Source: Pedobacter cryotolerans | GTDB taxonomy: Bacteria; Bacteroidota; Bacteroidia; Sphingobacteriales; Sphingobacteriaceae | Length of the DNA stretch: 64,000 nt | Reading direction: 5' to 3' | Assembly: GCF_005116475.1 (NCBI RefSeq) | Contig: NZ_SWBO01000013.1 | Location: forward strand, 35,842 to 99,841 | Shown: positions 44,536 to 53,168 of the stretch, in pieces | Numbering within the stretch: the stretch's first letter is position 1 | Layout: each line of letters starts with the position of its first letter | Notes under the pieces: generated by a model | Told to the model about the DNA's origin: nothing | Seen by the model: only the letters and a program-made list of their open reading frames with translations | The model's database searches: none | Position numbers and translations under genes: made by a program

Positions 44536-46368
44536 ATGAAAAAAATATCAATATATGCAGTTGCAGTTTTGCTAACAGTTAGCAATTATGGCTGTAAAAA
44601 ATTTCTAGATCAAGTACCTGATGATAGGCTTACTTTTGAGCAAATGTACGAGAGAAAGAATACCGTAGATCAAGCCTTGGCAAATGTTTACTCTACTTTA
44701 CCAGATCAAAATCAAGATCGTTCGGCAAGCGGAAGCGGAAATATTGGCCCATGGACAGCAGCATCTGACGAAGCAGATTACACGCTACCAAATTTCACAG
44801 AAAATGTAAATACTGGAGCATGGGATGCAACTAGTGGACAAGTAAATTACCATTGGCAAAATTATTACAGAGGCATACAAGCTGCAAGTACTTTTATGGC
44901 TAATGTATCAAGATGTACAGATTGTAATATCGGAGGAATAGATCTAGTAAATCGTTATTTAAATGAAGCTAGAGCATTAAGAGCAATCTATTACTATCAT
45001 TTAGTACAGCAGTACGGGCCAGTTGTTTTGTTAGGTAATGATCCAATTGCTTCTGATGCGCCACTTGCAGAAATTAGTAAACCTCGTAATTCAATGGATG
45101 AGTGTATTGATTACATTGTAAGTGAATTAGATGCTACAATTCCATTGTTACCTCCAACGCCACAAGCTAACGAAGATTATGGTCATATTACTGCTTCAGT
45201 AGCTGAAGCGTATAAAATTAAAGCATTAATCACAGCAGCTCGTCCGTTATTTAATGGTAACACAGATTATGCATTATTAAAAAACAAAGATGGGAAACAG
45301 TTAATTAACCAAACTTTTAGCGCTGCTAAATGGACAAGAGCAGCTACTGCTGCTAAGGCTTTTTTAACAAATGCGAACTATTCAAACTATGCATTATACA
45401 CAGTAGGTTCAACACCAACAGGTTTGCCTAACACTGCCTTTAACAGAGCATTTATAGCTACAAGAGATGTAATGTTAAATGGATGGAATAATGAAATTAT
45501 TTTTGCTAGAGGAGGAGATGTAACTTTTTATCAATATTCTTTAGCTCCAAATCATTTAGGCGCTTCTGGCGGAGATAAAGGCGGTTCGTTTTTGTCGCCA
45601 TCGCAGCAGTTAGTAGATGCTTTTTTTACAGCTAATGGCTTGCCAATTCAAGATGACCCATCTTATAATGCAACAGGTACATCAGCTTATCAAGCTCCAG
45701 ATCCAAATGATCAAGGTGTAGCTAGAACAATTAGCAATATGTATGTAAATCGCGAACCACGTTTTTATTCAAATATCACCTATACTGGTCGTAAATGGAT
45801 CAATCCACAATCTAATATTGTTACCGATTTTACAAATAATGGTAATGCTGGTAAAGGTAATATTGCCAATAACGATTATACCAAAACAGGATATGCTTCT
45901 AGAAAACATCTTACGGTAGCTGGTTGGACAACAGGAAGACCAGTTTTTTCTAAGATTAGATTAGCAGAAATTTATTTAAATTATATAGAGGCACTACAAG
46001 AATCAAATCCTTCAGATCCAGATATCTTAATTTATTTGAATAGAATTAGAACCAGAGCTGGTGTTGCACCTTATGGTTCAGGTAATGGTGCAATTGCAAT
46101 TCCTACAAATATGAGAGAAGCAATTCGTAGAGAAAGAAGAGTAGAATTGGCTTTTGAATTAGATCGTTACTTCTATACTCGTGAATGGAAAATTGCGGAA
46201 ACAACTGATACCCAAATTAGAGGAATGAACATTACTCAAAATGCACCAGGATTTTATACTCCAGTTGTTATTGAGAATAGGGTTTTCCAAAAGAAACATT
46301 ATTTATGGCCAATTCCAAACGCTGAAGTTCAAAAAGTACCTGTTATTGTACAAAATACAGGTTGGTAG
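44536..46368 (+). CDS. SusD/RagB-family glycan-binding lipoprotein (pair 2)
   Basis: The 610-residue lipoprotein has Cys20 in SNYGC. Family segments are FLDQVPDDRLTFEQMY, LNEARALRAIYYYHLVQQYGPV (key ARALRAIYYY) and, near the C-terminus, MREAIRRERRVELAFELDRYFYTREWK and YLWPIP. It binds glycan for SusC2. A terminator follows at 46377-46409. Confidence 0.95.
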   Translation: MKKISIYAVAVLLTVSNYGCKKFLDQVPDDRLTFEQMYERKNTVDQALANVYSTLPDQNQDRSASGSGNIGPWTAASDEADYTLPNFTENVNTGAWDATSGQVNYHWQNYYRGIQAASTFMANVSRCTDCNIGGIDLVNRYLNEARALRAIYYYHLVQQYGPVVLLGNDPIASDAPLAEISKPRNSMDECIDYIVSELDATIPLLPPTPQANEDYGHITASVAEAYKIKALITAARPLFNGNTDYALLKNKDGKQLINQTFSAAKWTRAATAAKAFLTNANYSNYALYTVGSTPTGLPNTAFNRAFIATRDVMLNGWNNEIIFARGGDVTFYQYSLAPNHLGASGGDKGGSFLSPSQQLVDAFFTANGLPIQDDPSYNATGTSAYQAPDPNDQGVARTISNMYVNREPRFYSNITYTGRKWINPQSNIVTDFTNNGNAGKGNIANNDYTKTGYASRKHLTVAGWTTGRPVFSKIRLAEIYLNYIEALQESNPSDPDILIYLNRIRTRAGVAPYGSGNGAIAIPTNMREAIRRERRVELAFELDRYFYTREWKIAETTDTQIRGMNITQNAPGFYTPVVIENRVFQKKHYLWPIPNAEVQKVPVIVQNTGW

Positions 46369-46376
46369 TTAATTAT

Positions 46377-46409
46377 AGCACCGTGAAATTTATTCACGGT
46401 GCTTATTTT
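46377..46409 (+). terminator. Terminator after susD2
   Basis: AGCACCGTGAA (46377-46387) pairs perfectly with TTCACGGTGCT (46393-46403) around a five-base loop and is followed by TATTTT. Confidence 0.85.
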
Positions 46410-46429
46410 AAAATCATACACTAAACATT

Positions 46430-47413
46430 ATGAAAAATATTTTCTTATTTTTTGGATTAGCGTTAACAGCTGTAATAATTTCATGTAATGCAAAAAAGCA
46501 AGACTTAAATGTAGTTACTCCAGCACCTCCAATTGTACAAGTAATTGATCCGCCAGGTGCGCCACCAAAAACTTGGAAAGAAAATTGGTTTGAGCACGTT
46601 CAACTGCTAAACCGCGTTCACTATGATACCAGCGTTGTTGTGTATTACGATGGAGATGTTAAGCCAGCGGTTACTTGGCCAAAAACCTATATGGCAGAAG
46701 CTTGGAACTATACAAAAAAGCATTACGGCAAATTTGGTGATGACAGCCGTTTATTTGTGATTTATCACTCGGGTAAATATGGTGGTGGTCATCCAGGTAC
46801 GTATTTAAGCGACCGTCATGGTTTTAAAAACGTAACCGATTGTGGAGGTAATGGTTTAGATGCTTGGGTTTTGGGGGTAGATAATGACATTGATTTATCA
46901 ACTCATGAAATTGGTCATATTGTAGAAGGCGCCTCTAAAGGGGTAAAGGAATCTCCAGCCTTTGATATTTGGCATGATAGTAAGTGGATGGAAATTTATC
47001 AGTATGATGTTTATCTTGGCTTAAATAGAACAGCCGATGCCGAGCGTTGGTACAATAAAATGATGGCGGGATCTGATACTTATCCTAGACCAGGAACGCA
47101 ATGGTTTAAAAATTGGTTTTTACCAATTTACAATAATTATGGTCAAGTTAAAGTGCTAAATGGTTTTTTTACCATGCTATCTTTACATTTTCCCAAACGC
47201 TCTATAACAGTTCAAGGAAAATCTTACCAAGAATATACTCGTAAAATGAACTTTGGTGAATTTGTTCATTTTTGGAGTGGTGCTGCAAAGGCCAACTTAG
47301 AGCCACTAGCTTTATCTGCTTTCGGTTCGAAAGATGAAAAAGGAGCTGATTGGCTGCCAATGTTGGCAAAAGCTAAAATTGATTTTCCAAATATCACTTC
47401 TATCTATCAATAA
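46430..47413 (+). CDS. Secreted lipoprotein, putative HExxH metallopeptidase
   Basis: This 327-residue lipoprotein has Cys19 in the lipobox IISC, followed by a Pro-rich linker (PAPPIVQVIDPPGAPP). The zinc-type motif HEIGH (residues 159-163) sits in DLSTHEIGHIVEGASKG, after a conserved-looking HPGTYLSDRHGF segment, and a DIWHDSKWMEIYQYDVYLGL region follows. No known family could be named with confidence. Together with three HExxH proteins just downstream it suggests a proteolytic function for the locus. Activity and substrate are inference. Confidence 0.6.
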   Translation: MKNIFLFFGLALTAVIISCNAKKQDLNVVTPAPPIVQVIDPPGAPPKTWKENWFEHVQLLNRVHYDTSVVVYYDGDVKPAVTWPKTYMAEAWNYTKKHYGKFGDDSRLFVIYHSGKYGGGHPGTYLSDRHGFKNVTDCGGNGLDAWVLGVDNDIDLSTHEIGHIVEGASKGVKESPAFDIWHDSKWMEIYQYDVYLGLNRTADAERWYNKMMAGSDTYPRPGTQWFKNWFLPIYNNYGQVKVLNGFFTMLSLHFPKRSITVQGKSYQEYTRKMNFGEFVHFWSGAAKANLEPLALSAFGSKDEKGADWLPMLAKAKIDFPNITSIYQ

Positions 47414-47458
47414 TTATAAAAAAATTACACATTACGTTCTCCCTATAGTTAGTTAGCA

Positions 47459-47490
47459 AAACGCATGCTTTATTTAAAGCTTGCGTTTTT
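47459..47490 (+). terminator. Terminator after the HEIGH lipoprotein gene
   Basis: AAACGCATGCTTT and AAAGCTTGCGTTT form a stem with one mismatch, followed by T residues, before the start at 47524. Confidence 0.7.
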
Positions 47491-47523
47491 GTACAAAATT
47501 CAAAACTCAGTAAACACACACAA

Positions 47524-48516
47524 ATGACCAAGTCAATTTCCATATTAGCAACTTTTTTAACGGTAATTTCATTTACAAGTAAAGCTCAAACAGAAACGAT
47601 AAAACGAGATAGGTTTACTTTAAATATTACAAATCCATCAGAAATTAAAACGGAGCAGACAAAAAATGAATTAGTTGATGCTTTTTTCGAAACTTATCCT
47701 CAGTTTGCTCGTGCCGATGGATATAGAACTAAACGTGATGTAACTTTAACAATTAAGCCAGATTTGAATAAAAATGTGATGGCGAAAGAAGGTGAAGTGA
47801 TATTAAATGGAAATTGGATAAACAGTGCTCCAAAAAATATAAAAAACACTATTCAGTCGGCACTTTCATCCAACTGGGTTTCATCAGATACTACCACAAA
47901 AAAGGGATACACTTTAATATTTGTAAATAAAGACCCTGCTATTGCTAAAGATTTACAAAGTAGATTAACACAAACTTTTTTTGCTGTTTATCCAAAATTG
48001 GTAAAAACATACAATAAAAAAGCTAAAAGAGAAGTGCTGTTTGTTGTTGATACTGCCTACAAAGCTGTTGCCGAAGCAAGTGGTGGACGAATATTGTTCA
48101 GCGCTGGTTACATGAAGAAAAATAACACCGATGTAGATGTGGTAACACATGAAGGCATGCATGTGGTGCAAGAATATGGCTACGGATCTGGTCCGGTTTG
48201 GCTAACAGAAGGTATTGCAGATTATGTAAGATACAAATTCGGATATGATAATATCGGTTCTAAATGGAGTTTGCCAGCTTTTAGCGATAAACACAGTTAC
48301 AAAAATAGCTATCGGATTACGGCTAGATTTTTTGTATGGTTAGAAGACAATGTAAAAAAAGGCATTATCAAAACTTTAGATGACCAGTTAAGAAGAAAAG
48401 CATATACAGAGAATAGTTGGAAAGAAATTACTGGGCAAACACTTGATGAACTATGGTCTAGTTATGCTAAATCTCCAGATGTAAAATTAACCTATCAGAA
48501 AGCAGTTTGGAAGTAG
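47524..48516 (+). CDS. Basic secretory protein-family metallopeptidase with duplicated N-terminal half-domain
   Basis: The 330-residue protein has a signal peptide (residues 1-21). Residues 128-330 form a basic secretory protein (BSP, PF04450) domain with HEGMH (209-213) and WLTEGIADYVRYKFG, whose Glu229 is a likely third zinc ligand. Residues 30-115 (RFTLNITN, ELVDAFFETYPQFA, RDVTLTIKPD, GEVILNGNWIN) repeat the first half of the same domain (YTLIFVNK, LTQTFFAVYPKLV, REVLFVVDTA, GGRILFSAGYM) but lack the zinc helix. BSP proteins resemble plant defence proteins and are predicted peptidases. It is the first of three tandem paralogues. Confidence 0.85.
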   Translation: MTKSISILATFLTVISFTSKAQTETIKRDRFTLNITNPSEIKTEQTKNELVDAFFETYPQFARADGYRTKRDVTLTIKPDLNKNVMAKEGEVILNGNWINSAPKNIKNTIQSALSSNWVSSDTTTKKGYTLIFVNKDPAIAKDLQSRLTQTFFAVYPKLVKTYNKKAKREVLFVVDTAYKAVAEASGGRILFSAGYMKKNNTDVDVVTHEGMHVVQEYGYGSGPVWLTEGIADYVRYKFGYDNIGSKWSLPAFSDKHSYKNSYRITARFFVWLEDNVKKGIIKTLDDQLRRKAYTENSWKEITGQTLDELWSSYAKSPDVKLTYQKAVWK

Positions 48517-48556
48517 TTATTTCTTATACTTATCAATTAATCAAACCCAAAAACAC

Positions 48557-49222
48557 ATGAACAAATCTATTTTATTTATTTTGTTATTTGTTGCTTTTAC
48601 AGATGTAAAGGCACAAAAAGAGCAGCTAATTAAACGAGGCGATTACAGTTTGATTTTCATAAATAATGATCACATGTTAAGTGAAACATTAGCTCAGGAT
48701 ATAGCTAATACCTATTTTGGGGTGTATCCAAAAATGGTTGCTAAGTACAATCAATCAGCAAGTAAAATTGTAACCATAAGTATTGATACAAACTATAAAA
48801 GAGTTGCTATTTCTGGGAATAATAAAATTACCATTGGTGCGCTTTGGATGCAACAACATAAAGAAGATACGGATTTGATAACCCATGAATTGGTACATGT
48901 TGCTAAAGGTTTTAAATCTATAGGTCCAGAGTGGTTAATAGAGGGCATAGCAGATTGTGGTAGATTTGAATTTGGTTTAAATAATGCAGCTGCTGGATGG
49001 TCTTTACCCCCTGTAGAACAGTGGCAAAGTTATAAGATGGGGTATAGGGTAGCTGCTAGATTTTTATTATGGATTGATAAGTATCAACAATCGGATACAA
49101 TTTTACAATTAAGTAAAAGATTGAAGGAGGATACTTACACTTCTCAGGCATGGAATGATATTACAGGTAAAAGCCTTGACGAACTCTGGGCATTATATCT
49201 TAAAAATACTGACATGGATTAA
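48557..49222 (+). CDS. Basic secretory protein-family metallopeptidase (paralogue 2)
   Basis: The 221-residue protein has a signal peptide ending DVKAQ and one BSP domain with HELVH (residues 110-114) and EWLIEGIADCGRFEFG. It is the most divergent of the three: GGGR before the zinc helix is GNNK here, and the usual aromatic in ADYVR is replaced (ADCGR). The zinc ligands are kept, so activity remains possible. It lies 40 bp after the previous gene. Confidence 0.82.
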   Translation: MNKSILFILLFVAFTDVKAQKEQLIKRGDYSLIFINNDHMLSETLAQDIANTYFGVYPKMVAKYNQSASKIVTISIDTNYKRVAISGNNKITIGALWMQQHKEDTDLITHELVHVAKGFKSIGPEWLIEGIADCGRFEFGLNNAAAGWSLPPVEQWQSYKMGYRVAARFLLWIDKYQQSDTILQLSKRLKEDTYTSQAWNDITGKSLDELWALYLKNTDMD

Positions 49223-49305
49223 TATAGATGGTAACAAGTCATTCAATTAATATGTTTTTTAATATAATATTAGATAAAAGAAGCCACACAATAAAATAAA
49301 CACAT

Positions 49306-49971
49306 ATGAAAATAATTTTTGTTATTGCGATAGCTTTTCTATCATCAGCTTCGCTAAAAGCACAAGAACCCGAAACTTTTAAAGAAAAAGGTTATACCTT
49401 AATATTTAAAAATAATGATGCAAACTTTGATCCTGTTTTGCAGAAAAGGATGATTGAAACATTTTTTAAAGTTTATCCAGTATTAGCTAATGATTTTAAT
49501 ACGAACACGGATAAAACAGTAACTTTTCATATCGATACAGCTTATAAAGGTGTAGCCGCTACAGGTGGAGGAAGAATTGTATACAACCCAGATTGGTTTA
49601 GAAAACACCCAGGAGATATTGATGTAGTAACACACGAAGTAATGCATGTAGTGCAAAATTACGGTAGAGGCGGTGGCCCAGGTTGGTTAACCGAAGGTAT
49701 TGCGGATTATGTTCGTTTCAAATACGGCGTCGATAATCCAGGTGCTAAATGGGCTTTGCCTACATTTAAACCAGAGCACAGCTATAAAAATGCGTATAGA
49801 ATTACCGCTCGTTTTTTAAATTGGTTAGAAATTAATGGTAATAAAGGTATTGTTGTTAAATTAGATTCAGCTATGCGTAGTCATACCTATAAAGAAACCA
49901 TTTGGAAAGATTTAACTGGCAAAACCATAGATGAACTTTGGACTGCTTATGCCGCTAATCCGGGTGTTTAA
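49306..49971 (+). CDS. Basic secretory protein-family metallopeptidase (paralogue 3)
   Basis: The 221-residue secreted protein (signal peptide ending SLKAQ) has HEVMH (residues 110-114) and GWLTEGIADYVRFKYG. It is close to the C-terminal domain of the 47524 protein (shared GGGR/GGR, EHSYKNAYRITARF, WKDLTGKTIDELW). It is followed 40 bp later by the GH92 gene, so protein and glycan cleavage functions may be cotranscribed. Confidence 0.85.
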   Translation: MKIIFVIAIAFLSSASLKAQEPETFKEKGYTLIFKNNDANFDPVLQKRMIETFFKVYPVLANDFNTNTDKTVTFHIDTAYKGVAATGGGRIVYNPDWFRKHPGDIDVVTHEVMHVVQNYGRGGGPGWLTEGIADYVRFKYGVDNPGAKWALPTFKPEHSYKNAYRITARFLNWLEINGNKGIVVKLDSAMRSHTYKETIWKDLTGKTIDELWTAYAANPGV

Positions 49972-50011
49972 TAAACAAAATACAAACAGATATAAATTAA
50001 ATATAAATCAA

Positions 50012-52306
50012 ATGATTAAAAGAATATTAACCGTAGCATTGGTTTTTGCTGGTTTCGGTTTATCTGCACAAACTGTTGGTAAACTTACTGACCCGGTAGA
50101 GTGGGTAAATCCCCTGATGGGAACACAATCTAAACCATCTTTGTCTAATGGAAATACCTATCCAGCAATTGGTGTGCCTTGGGGTATGAATTTATGGACA
50201 CCTCAAACTGGAAAAATGGGAGATGGTTGGGCATATACTTATGATGCTGATAAAATTAGAGGCTTTAAACAAACACACCAACCTTCACCGTGGATGAATG
50301 ATTACGGTGCATTTGCAATTATGCCTGTAACTGGAAAATTAAAGTTTACAGAAGACCAAAGAGCAAGTTGGTTTACGCATAAAGCAGAAGTATCTAAACC
50401 TTATTATTATAGCGTTTATTTAGCAGATGCTGATGTAACCACAGAAATTACACCAACTGAAAGAGCTGCACAGTTTCGTTTTACTTTTCCTAAAACCGAT
50501 AGTGCTTTTATCGTAGTAGATGCGTTAAATAAAGGCTCTTACATTAAAATTATTCCTTCGGAGCGTAAAATTATCGGTTATACTACCAAATATGCTCGTG
50601 GACCACTACCTAGCAACTTTAAAAACTATTTTGTTATTATTTTCGATAAAGATTTTGCCATCTCAAAAACTTGGTCGGGCGCTCAATTGAACAATACAGA
50701 TTTAGAATTGCAAAGCGACCACACCGGAGCAGTAATTGGTTTTAAAACTACCAAAGGCGAAAAAGTACATGCAAAAGTTGCTTCTTCTTTTATCAGTTTT
50801 GAACAGGCAGAAATTAGTTTAAACAGAGAAATAGCTAAAGATAATTTTGATGTTACTAAAAATAAAGCTAAAGATATTTGGAATAAAACTTTAAATAAAA
50901 TATCAGTAGAAGGTGGTACGGTTGACCAAACACGTACTTTCTATTCATCGTTGTACCGTGCTGTTTTCTTCCCTAATAAATTGTATGAAATTGATGCCAA
51001 CAACAAAATTGTACATTGGAGCCCATATAATGGAAAAACTTTGCCAGGTTACATGTTCGCAGGTACAGGTTTTTGGGATACATTTAGAGCCTTGTACCCT
51101 TTCTTAAATTTGGTTTATCCTGGCATTAATAAAGAAATGCAAGAGGGCTTAATTAACGACTATAAAGAAGGTGGTTGGTTGCCAGAATGGAGTAGCCCAG
51201 GTTATGCAAATATTATGATTGGTAATAACTCTGCTTCTGTAGTGGCCGATGCCTACATTAAAGGTTTGCGTGGTTACGATACCGAAATACTTTGGCAAGC
51301 ATTAAAACATGGTGCCAACAATGAAGGGCCAATGGAGGCTGTAGGTCGTTCTGGTGTTAAATATTACAATGAGTTAGGTTACGTTCCATTTGATGTTAAG
51401 GTTAGAGAAAATGCGGCTAAAACTTTAGAGTATGCTTATGATGATTTTGCTATTTATCAATTTGGTAAAGCCTTAGGCAAGCCAGCAAGTGAAATTGATA
51501 TTTATGCGAAGCGAAGCATGAATTATAAAAATTTATTTGATCCAGCATCTGGTTTAATGAGAGGTAAAAATGCTGATGGAACTTTCCAATCGCCTTTTAG
51601 TCCGTTTAAATGGGGTGGCGCATTTACCGAAGGTAACAGCTGGCACTATACTTGGTCTGTTTTTCAGGATGTGGCTGGTTTAGCAAAGCTGATGGGAGGC
51701 AAGGAGAAGTTTGTAGAGAAACTTGATTCAGTATTCTCTATGCCTCCAGTGTTTGATGAAAGTGCTTATGGAGGTGTAATTCATGAAATTAGAGAAATGC
51801 AAATTGCAAATATGGGTCAATATGCCCACGGAAATCAGCCCATACAACACATGATTTATTTGTATAACTATGGCGGTGCACCTTGGAAAACACAATATTG
51901 GGTACGCGAAGCGATGAACAGGTTATATGCTGCTACACCAGATGGTTATTGTGGCGATGAAGATAACGGGCAAACTTCTGCCTGGTATGTGTTTTCGGCT
52001 TTGGGATTTTATCCAGTTACGCCAGCGGTAGACCAATACGTTATTGGAGCACCATTGTTTAAAAAGGTAACCATTACCTTAGAAAACGGTAAAACGATTG
52101 TGGTTAATGCACCATCAAACAATGCAGATAATAGATATGTACAGTCATTAAAAGTTAATGGCGCTACTCATGATAAAAATTGGTTAAGTCATTCAGCTCT
52201 GCTTAAAGGAGCAGTTTTAGATTTTAGCATGTCGGCAACACCAAATAAAACAAGAGGAATTAACGAAAGTTCATTCCCCTATTCATTCTCAACAGAGAAA
52301 AAATAA
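50012..52306 (+). CDS. GH92 alpha-mannosidase, probably alpha-1,2-specific
   Basis: The 764-residue calcium-dependent GH92 enzyme has a signal peptide ending GFGLSAQ. The N-terminal beta domain (VNPLMGTQ, YPAIGVPWGMNLWTPQTG) precedes an (alpha/alpha)6 barrel. In the numbering from this start, Glu540 (FTEGNSWHYTW), His591-Glu592 (VIHEIREM) and Asp649/Asp651 (GDEDNG) have the same mutual spacing as Glu533, His584-Glu585 and Asp642/Asp644 of B. thetaiotaomicron BT3990 as I recall it; the His-Glu pair marks alpha-1,2 specificity there. The frame is open to 49931 inside the previous gene, but the ATG at 50012 starts the signal peptide. A strong terminator follows. Confidence 0.93.
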   Translation: MIKRILTVALVFAGFGLSAQTVGKLTDPVEWVNPLMGTQSKPSLSNGNTYPAIGVPWGMNLWTPQTGKMGDGWAYTYDADKIRGFKQTHQPSPWMNDYGAFAIMPVTGKLKFTEDQRASWFTHKAEVSKPYYYSVYLADADVTTEITPTERAAQFRFTFPKTDSAFIVVDALNKGSYIKIIPSERKIIGYTTKYARGPLPSNFKNYFVIIFDKDFAISKTWSGAQLNNTDLELQSDHTGAVIGFKTTKGEKVHAKVASSFISFEQAEISLNREIAKDNFDVTKNKAKDIWNKTLNKISVEGGTVDQTRTFYSSLYRAVFFPNKLYEIDANNKIVHWSPYNGKTLPGYMFAGTGFWDTFRALYPFLNLVYPGINKEMQEGLINDYKEGGWLPEWSSPGYANIMIGNNSASVVADAYIKGLRGYDTEILWQALKHGANNEGPMEAVGRSGVKYYNELGYVPFDVKVRENAAKTLEYAYDDFAIYQFGKALGKPASEIDIYAKRSMNYKNLFDPASGLMRGKNADGTFQSPFSPFKWGGAFTEGNSWHYTWSVFQDVAGLAKLMGGKEKFVEKLDSVFSMPPVFDESAYGGVIHEIREMQIANMGQYAHGNQPIQHMIYLYNYGGAPWKTQYWVREAMNRLYAATPDGYCGDEDNGQTSAWYVFSALGFYPVTPAVDQYVIGAPLFKKVTITLENGKTIVVNAPSNNADNRYVQSLKVNGATHDKNWLSHSALLKGAVLDFSMSATPNKTRGINESSFPYSFSTEKK

Positions 52307-52314
52307 TTTTCACA

Positions 52315-52346
52315 TAAAAAAGGAGACAAATTTGTCTCCTTTTTTA
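52315..52346. terminator. Bidirectional terminator between GH92 and the response regulator
   Basis: AGGAGACAAA (52321-52330) is directly followed by its reverse complement TTTGTCTCCT (52331-52340), flanked by A and T tracts, so it can end transcription from both converging genes. Confidence 0.9.
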
Positions 52347-52349
52347 TGT

Positions 52350-52736
52350 TTATAGCTTAGCTGCAATTTCTTCTAGTTTTTCTTTCAATTCATCGGGGTT
52401 AAATGGTTTCGATACAAAATCATTGATGCCAGCTTGGGCAATTTTTTCTCGAGCATCTAAGGCTACCGAAGCAGTTAAGGCGATGATGGGTGTTTTTGCT
52501 TTTAATTGATTGGCGTCATTTCGTATCAGAGCTGTGGCTTCAAAGCCATCTAAAATAGGCATGTGAATGTCCATCAAAATTAAATCATAGTTATTGGTGC
52601 TAAATAATTTCACGGCATCTTCTCCGTTAGCAGCAAAATCAGGTGTGATATCCCACTTGGCTAATAATTTTTTCATTAAAAGCGTGTTCATTGGATTGTC
52701 TTCGGCTACTAAAATTGAGAGGCTGCTGATATTCAT
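52350..52736 (-). CDS. Stand-alone response-regulator receiver (CheY-like) protein
   Basis: This 128-residue receiver domain has the acidic pair Glu12-Asp13 (VAEDN), phospho-acceptor Asp56 (LILMDIHMPILDG), Thr in IIALTAS and Lys in FVSKPF. There is no output domain; the sequence is closest in style to receiver domains of hybrid kinases, so it may act in phosphorelay. No kinase gene is adjacent. The ATG at 52734-52736 gives a normal start. Confidence 0.9.
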   Translation of the reverse strand: MNISSLSILVAEDNPMNTLLMKKLLAKWDITPDFAANGEDAVKLFSTNNYDLILMDIHMPILDGFEATALIRNDANQLKAKTPIIALTASVALDAREKIAQAGINDFVSKPFNPDELKEKLEEIAAKL

Positions 52737-52905
52737 GATAGAGGTTGAATTGAAGGGCTGAGTAAATTATTAGCAAAATTATGTAACTTATAGTTAATAT
52801 CAAACATAAAAGTTGTAGCACCTTATTTAAATTATACTTAAAAGTTTATTTAAACGATATTAAATTTGTTTGGCATAAAGATTTGGTTATTTTTGCTTGC
52901 AATCT

Positions 52906-52962
52906 GGGGGATTAAGCTCTCCCGATGTTCATTGGGTTGGCTAGAGCGCTTAGCTCGGCTTG
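52906..52962 (+). pseudogene. Degenerate tRNA-Ala 5'-half copy
   Basis: GGGGGATTA (52906-52914) and TTGGCTAGAGCGCTT (52937-52951) match the 5' half of the intact tRNA-Ala 94 bp downstream, but 22 bases with a small CCCGAT/ATTGGG hairpin separate them where the functional tRNA has seven (GCTCATT). The anticodon and T arms are missing. It appears to be a broken duplicate beside the integration site. Confidence 0.55.
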
Positions 52963-52999
52963 AAAGGGATGATTGATTTGAATAACAAATAAATAAAAA

Positions 53000-53073
53000 G
53001 GGGGATTAGCTCATTTGGCTAGAGCGCTTCGCTGGCAGTGAAGAGGCGGCCGGTTCGAATCCGGCATTCTCCA
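53000..53073 (+). tRNA. tRNA-Ala (GGC anticodon)
   Basis: The 74-base sequence folds as acceptor GGGGGAT/ATTCTCC, D stem GCTC/GAGC, anticodon stem CTTCG/TGAAG with loop CTGGCAG (anticodon GGC), a five-base variable loop, and T arm GCCGG-TTCGAAT-CCGGC, with discriminator A. The G3-U70 pair that identifies alanine tRNAs is present. CCA is not encoded. A tyrosine recombinase gene begins about 95 bp downstream, so this tRNA is the probable integration target of the mobile element. Confidence 0.95.
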
Positions 53074-53086
53074 CGAATGCCTGTAA

Positions 53087-53126
53087 AACATCTGATAATC
53101 AGTCTTTTAGACGATTGTCAGATGTT
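53087..53126. repeat. Long imperfect hairpin between tRNA-Ala and the integrase
   Basis: AACATCTGATAATC with GTC (53087-53104, one bulged A) pairs with GACGATTGTCAGATGTT (53110-53126) in a 17-bp stem with one wobble and a five-base loop. It could be a recombinase-binding or attachment structure, or could end the tRNA transcript; no clear T tract follows. Confidence 0.75.
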
Positions 53127-53168
53127 AATTTAGTCAGAAGTCAGCCACAATTCTTATCTTTAGATTAC

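Noticed and set aside
53115..53168. TTG-started extension of the integrase
   Set aside because: The TTG lies in the hairpin and the added residues are not typical; the ATG at 53169 is the better start.
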